A stretch of DNA of 62,269 nucleotides from Bacteroidota bacterium. GTDB lineage: Bacteria; Bacteroidota; Ignavibacteria; Ignavibacteriales; Ignavibacteriaceae. Made by a program: the position numbers and the translations under genes. Below, piece by piece: positions 61,329-62,269 of this stretch (the stretch's first letter is position 1; every line of letters begins with the position of its first letter). The DNA lies in NCBI GenBank assembly GCA_021831685.1, contig JAKBMG010000025.1, forward strand, positions 1 through 62,269, in the 5' to 3' direction. The notes beneath the pieces were generated by a model. The model was not told where the DNA came from. It did no database searches and worked only from the letters and a program-made list of their open reading frames with translations.

Positions 61329-62269
61329 TTTACCCGGTTAAAATAGAATTTAGGGAATATCCATCCGGCAGCTATGTCGATTGGAGTGATTATTTAGTCA
61401 CTGATCCAGCTATAAGCAAGAAGGTAGAGAGCGACAATGAAGGCGAGGCTGGCGTTATTACGTTTGACAAAGCCTCTGTCGTACTACGCTATGAACCGGG
61501 CAATGCTGTTTATAATGCTTTCTCAGTTGACCTTTCTGCTAAGCAAAGATATTTATTCCGAATATCCGCGCCGAAGAGCAATGGGACTTATGTCCAGATG
61601 TTCGAAGGTATGGCTGATTTTTCAACAATAGAATGGCCGGAATTATCAAATGAAATTAGTTTTGATATAATAGACAAGCTTAGCGCTCTCTCCATCCTGC
61701 CAATTGATCTGCAAAGACCAACCTCTATAGAATGTATAGCGCTCCGTGGAGATCCAACGGCTACGCTAGCTCAGATATTCAGCGGAACGGGGAGCAACGG
61801 CATATATTCTGCAACCGGTCATGATTGGGGGACGTTTGGAAATAATGGCGATGAGGCTATAATTGTTACCTTCCAGGGTGATACCTCGCAATTTTGGGGC
61901 GGCTACCCGACTAATGCTCTTGGCTCAACTCCGCTCGTTAATAGAGGTGAGACCTTATTTACTCTTAATGGGCAGAACTATATTGTCAAAGATTCATGGG
62001 TAGACAATGTTCCCAGTACGCTTGCGACAGCTTTGGGCTTCACAGTCACAGCAACCTGGGTTAGACTTACTCCCACAATTATTGCAGGCACTTCAGCCGC
62101 AACCAATAGTCTTGCACTGGGCATCCCCAATGTCGCGCTCTCAACATATTATGACGAAGCCGCAGAATATATCGACATTTTAAGCGCTACTGCAGATGCA
62201 AATGGGCATTATAATTGTCTAATCGGTTTTGATGTTTTGAAAATTATTCAAGCATTGGTCAACCATCTT
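61325..62269 (+). CDS. Distal tail protein, truncated by the window end
   Basis: Open from the ATG at 61325 (ATGA overlap with the tape measure stop) to the window edge, at least 315 codons. It begins IYPVKIEFREYPSGSYVDWSDY and is beta-rich. By position it should be a distal tail or baseplate hub protein. Incomplete here. Confidence 0.7.
   Translation, partial: MIYPVKIEFREYPSGSYVDWSDYLVTDPAISKKVESDNEGEAGVITFDKASVVLRYEPGNAVYNAFSVDLSAKQRYLFRISAPKSNGTYVQMFEGMADFSTIEWPELSNEISFDIIDKLSALSILPIDLQRPTSIECIALRGDPTATLAQIFSGTGSNGIYSATGHDWGTFGNNGDEAIIVTFQGDTSQFWGGYPTNALGSTPLVNRGETLFTLNGQNYIVKDSWVDNVPSTLATALGFTVTATWVRLTPTIIAGTSAATNSLALGIPNVALSTYYDEAAEYIDILSATADANGHYNCLIGFDVLKIIQALVNHL

Larger units (their letters stand above)
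21231..62269. mobile_element. Mu-like transposable prophage (right end outside window)
   Basis: The region contains the Mu early set in Mu order (Ner-like, MuA-like, MuB-like, Gam, GemA, Mor-like) and the Mu-type head set (gp27/gp28 terminase, DUF935 portal, gpF, gpG, I/Z protease-scaffold, gp36 and gp37 homologues). The tail region seen has no sheath gene and continues past the window, which suggests siphovirus morphology. It carries a type IV-B CRISPR-Cas module and a DGR as cargo. The early and head operons run left and the capsid-tail operon runs right. The left boundary is approximate (20.9-21.3 kb). Confidence 0.95.

Overview
The window joins about 20 kb of ordinary bacterial chromosome to about 41 kb of a Mu-like transposable prophage whose right end lies outside the window. 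The host part (1 to about 20.9 kb) is AT-rich and carries a ribosomal/translation cluster (rplM-rpsI-rpsB-tsf-pyrH-frr) and an outer-membrane cluster (uppS-bamA-two OmpH/Skp genes-lpxD-lpxC/fabZ fusion-lpxA). The LpxC-FabZ fusion and this synteny point to the Bacteroidota/Chlorobiota/Ignavibacteriota (FCB) group, most likely an Ignavibacteria-type organism; this is inferred from gene content only. lexA, behind its own palindromic operator, is the last host gene.

The prophage starts near 21.1-21.3 kb in a gene-free stretch with TGTGACAA-type repeats (probable transposase-binding end sites). The early operon runs leftward from a Cro/Ner-like gene (32.0 kb) to 21.4 kb in Mu order: Ner-like, CII-like regulator, MuA-type DDE transposase, a degenerate MuB-like protein, MuB-type ATPase, Gam, GemA, Mor-like activator, ParB-like protein and small unknown genes. 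A divergent repressor at 32.1 kb faces it across two copies of the same 14-bp palindrome. Accessory genes fill 32.5-35.7 kb.

A second leftward operon (46.0 to 36.0 kb) holds lysis/membrane and head genes (terminase, DUF935 portal, gpF, gpG). Its distal part, joined by ATGA stop/start overlaps, is a five-gene module recognised as type IV-B CRISPR-Cas: csf1, cas11, csf2 (Cas7-like), a CysH-like PP-loop gene and csf3 (Cas5-like). No CRISPR array, Cas6 or DinG is visible.

The rightward late operon (46.1 kb to the window end) encodes protease/scaffold, decoration protein, major capsid protein, an initiator-type tRNA, a candidate structured RNA, connector proteins, endolysin and unimolecular spanin, tail protein, fibre, then a complete diversity-generating retroelement (DGR): target protein with variable repeat, Avd, template repeat and reverse transcriptase. 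A tail chaperone pair with a probable -1 frameshift, the tape measure and a truncated distal tail gene follow. The absence of a sheath gene in the tail region seen suggests a siphovirus-type tail, as in B3/D3112-like transposable phages.

The most notable combination is a transposable phage carrying a type IV-B effector inside its head operon and a DGR that diversifies its tail protein. Other points worth checking are an attenuator-like RNA at 32.8 kb, helically phased repeats shared by the phage end and the terminase gap, and a degenerate MuB paralog.
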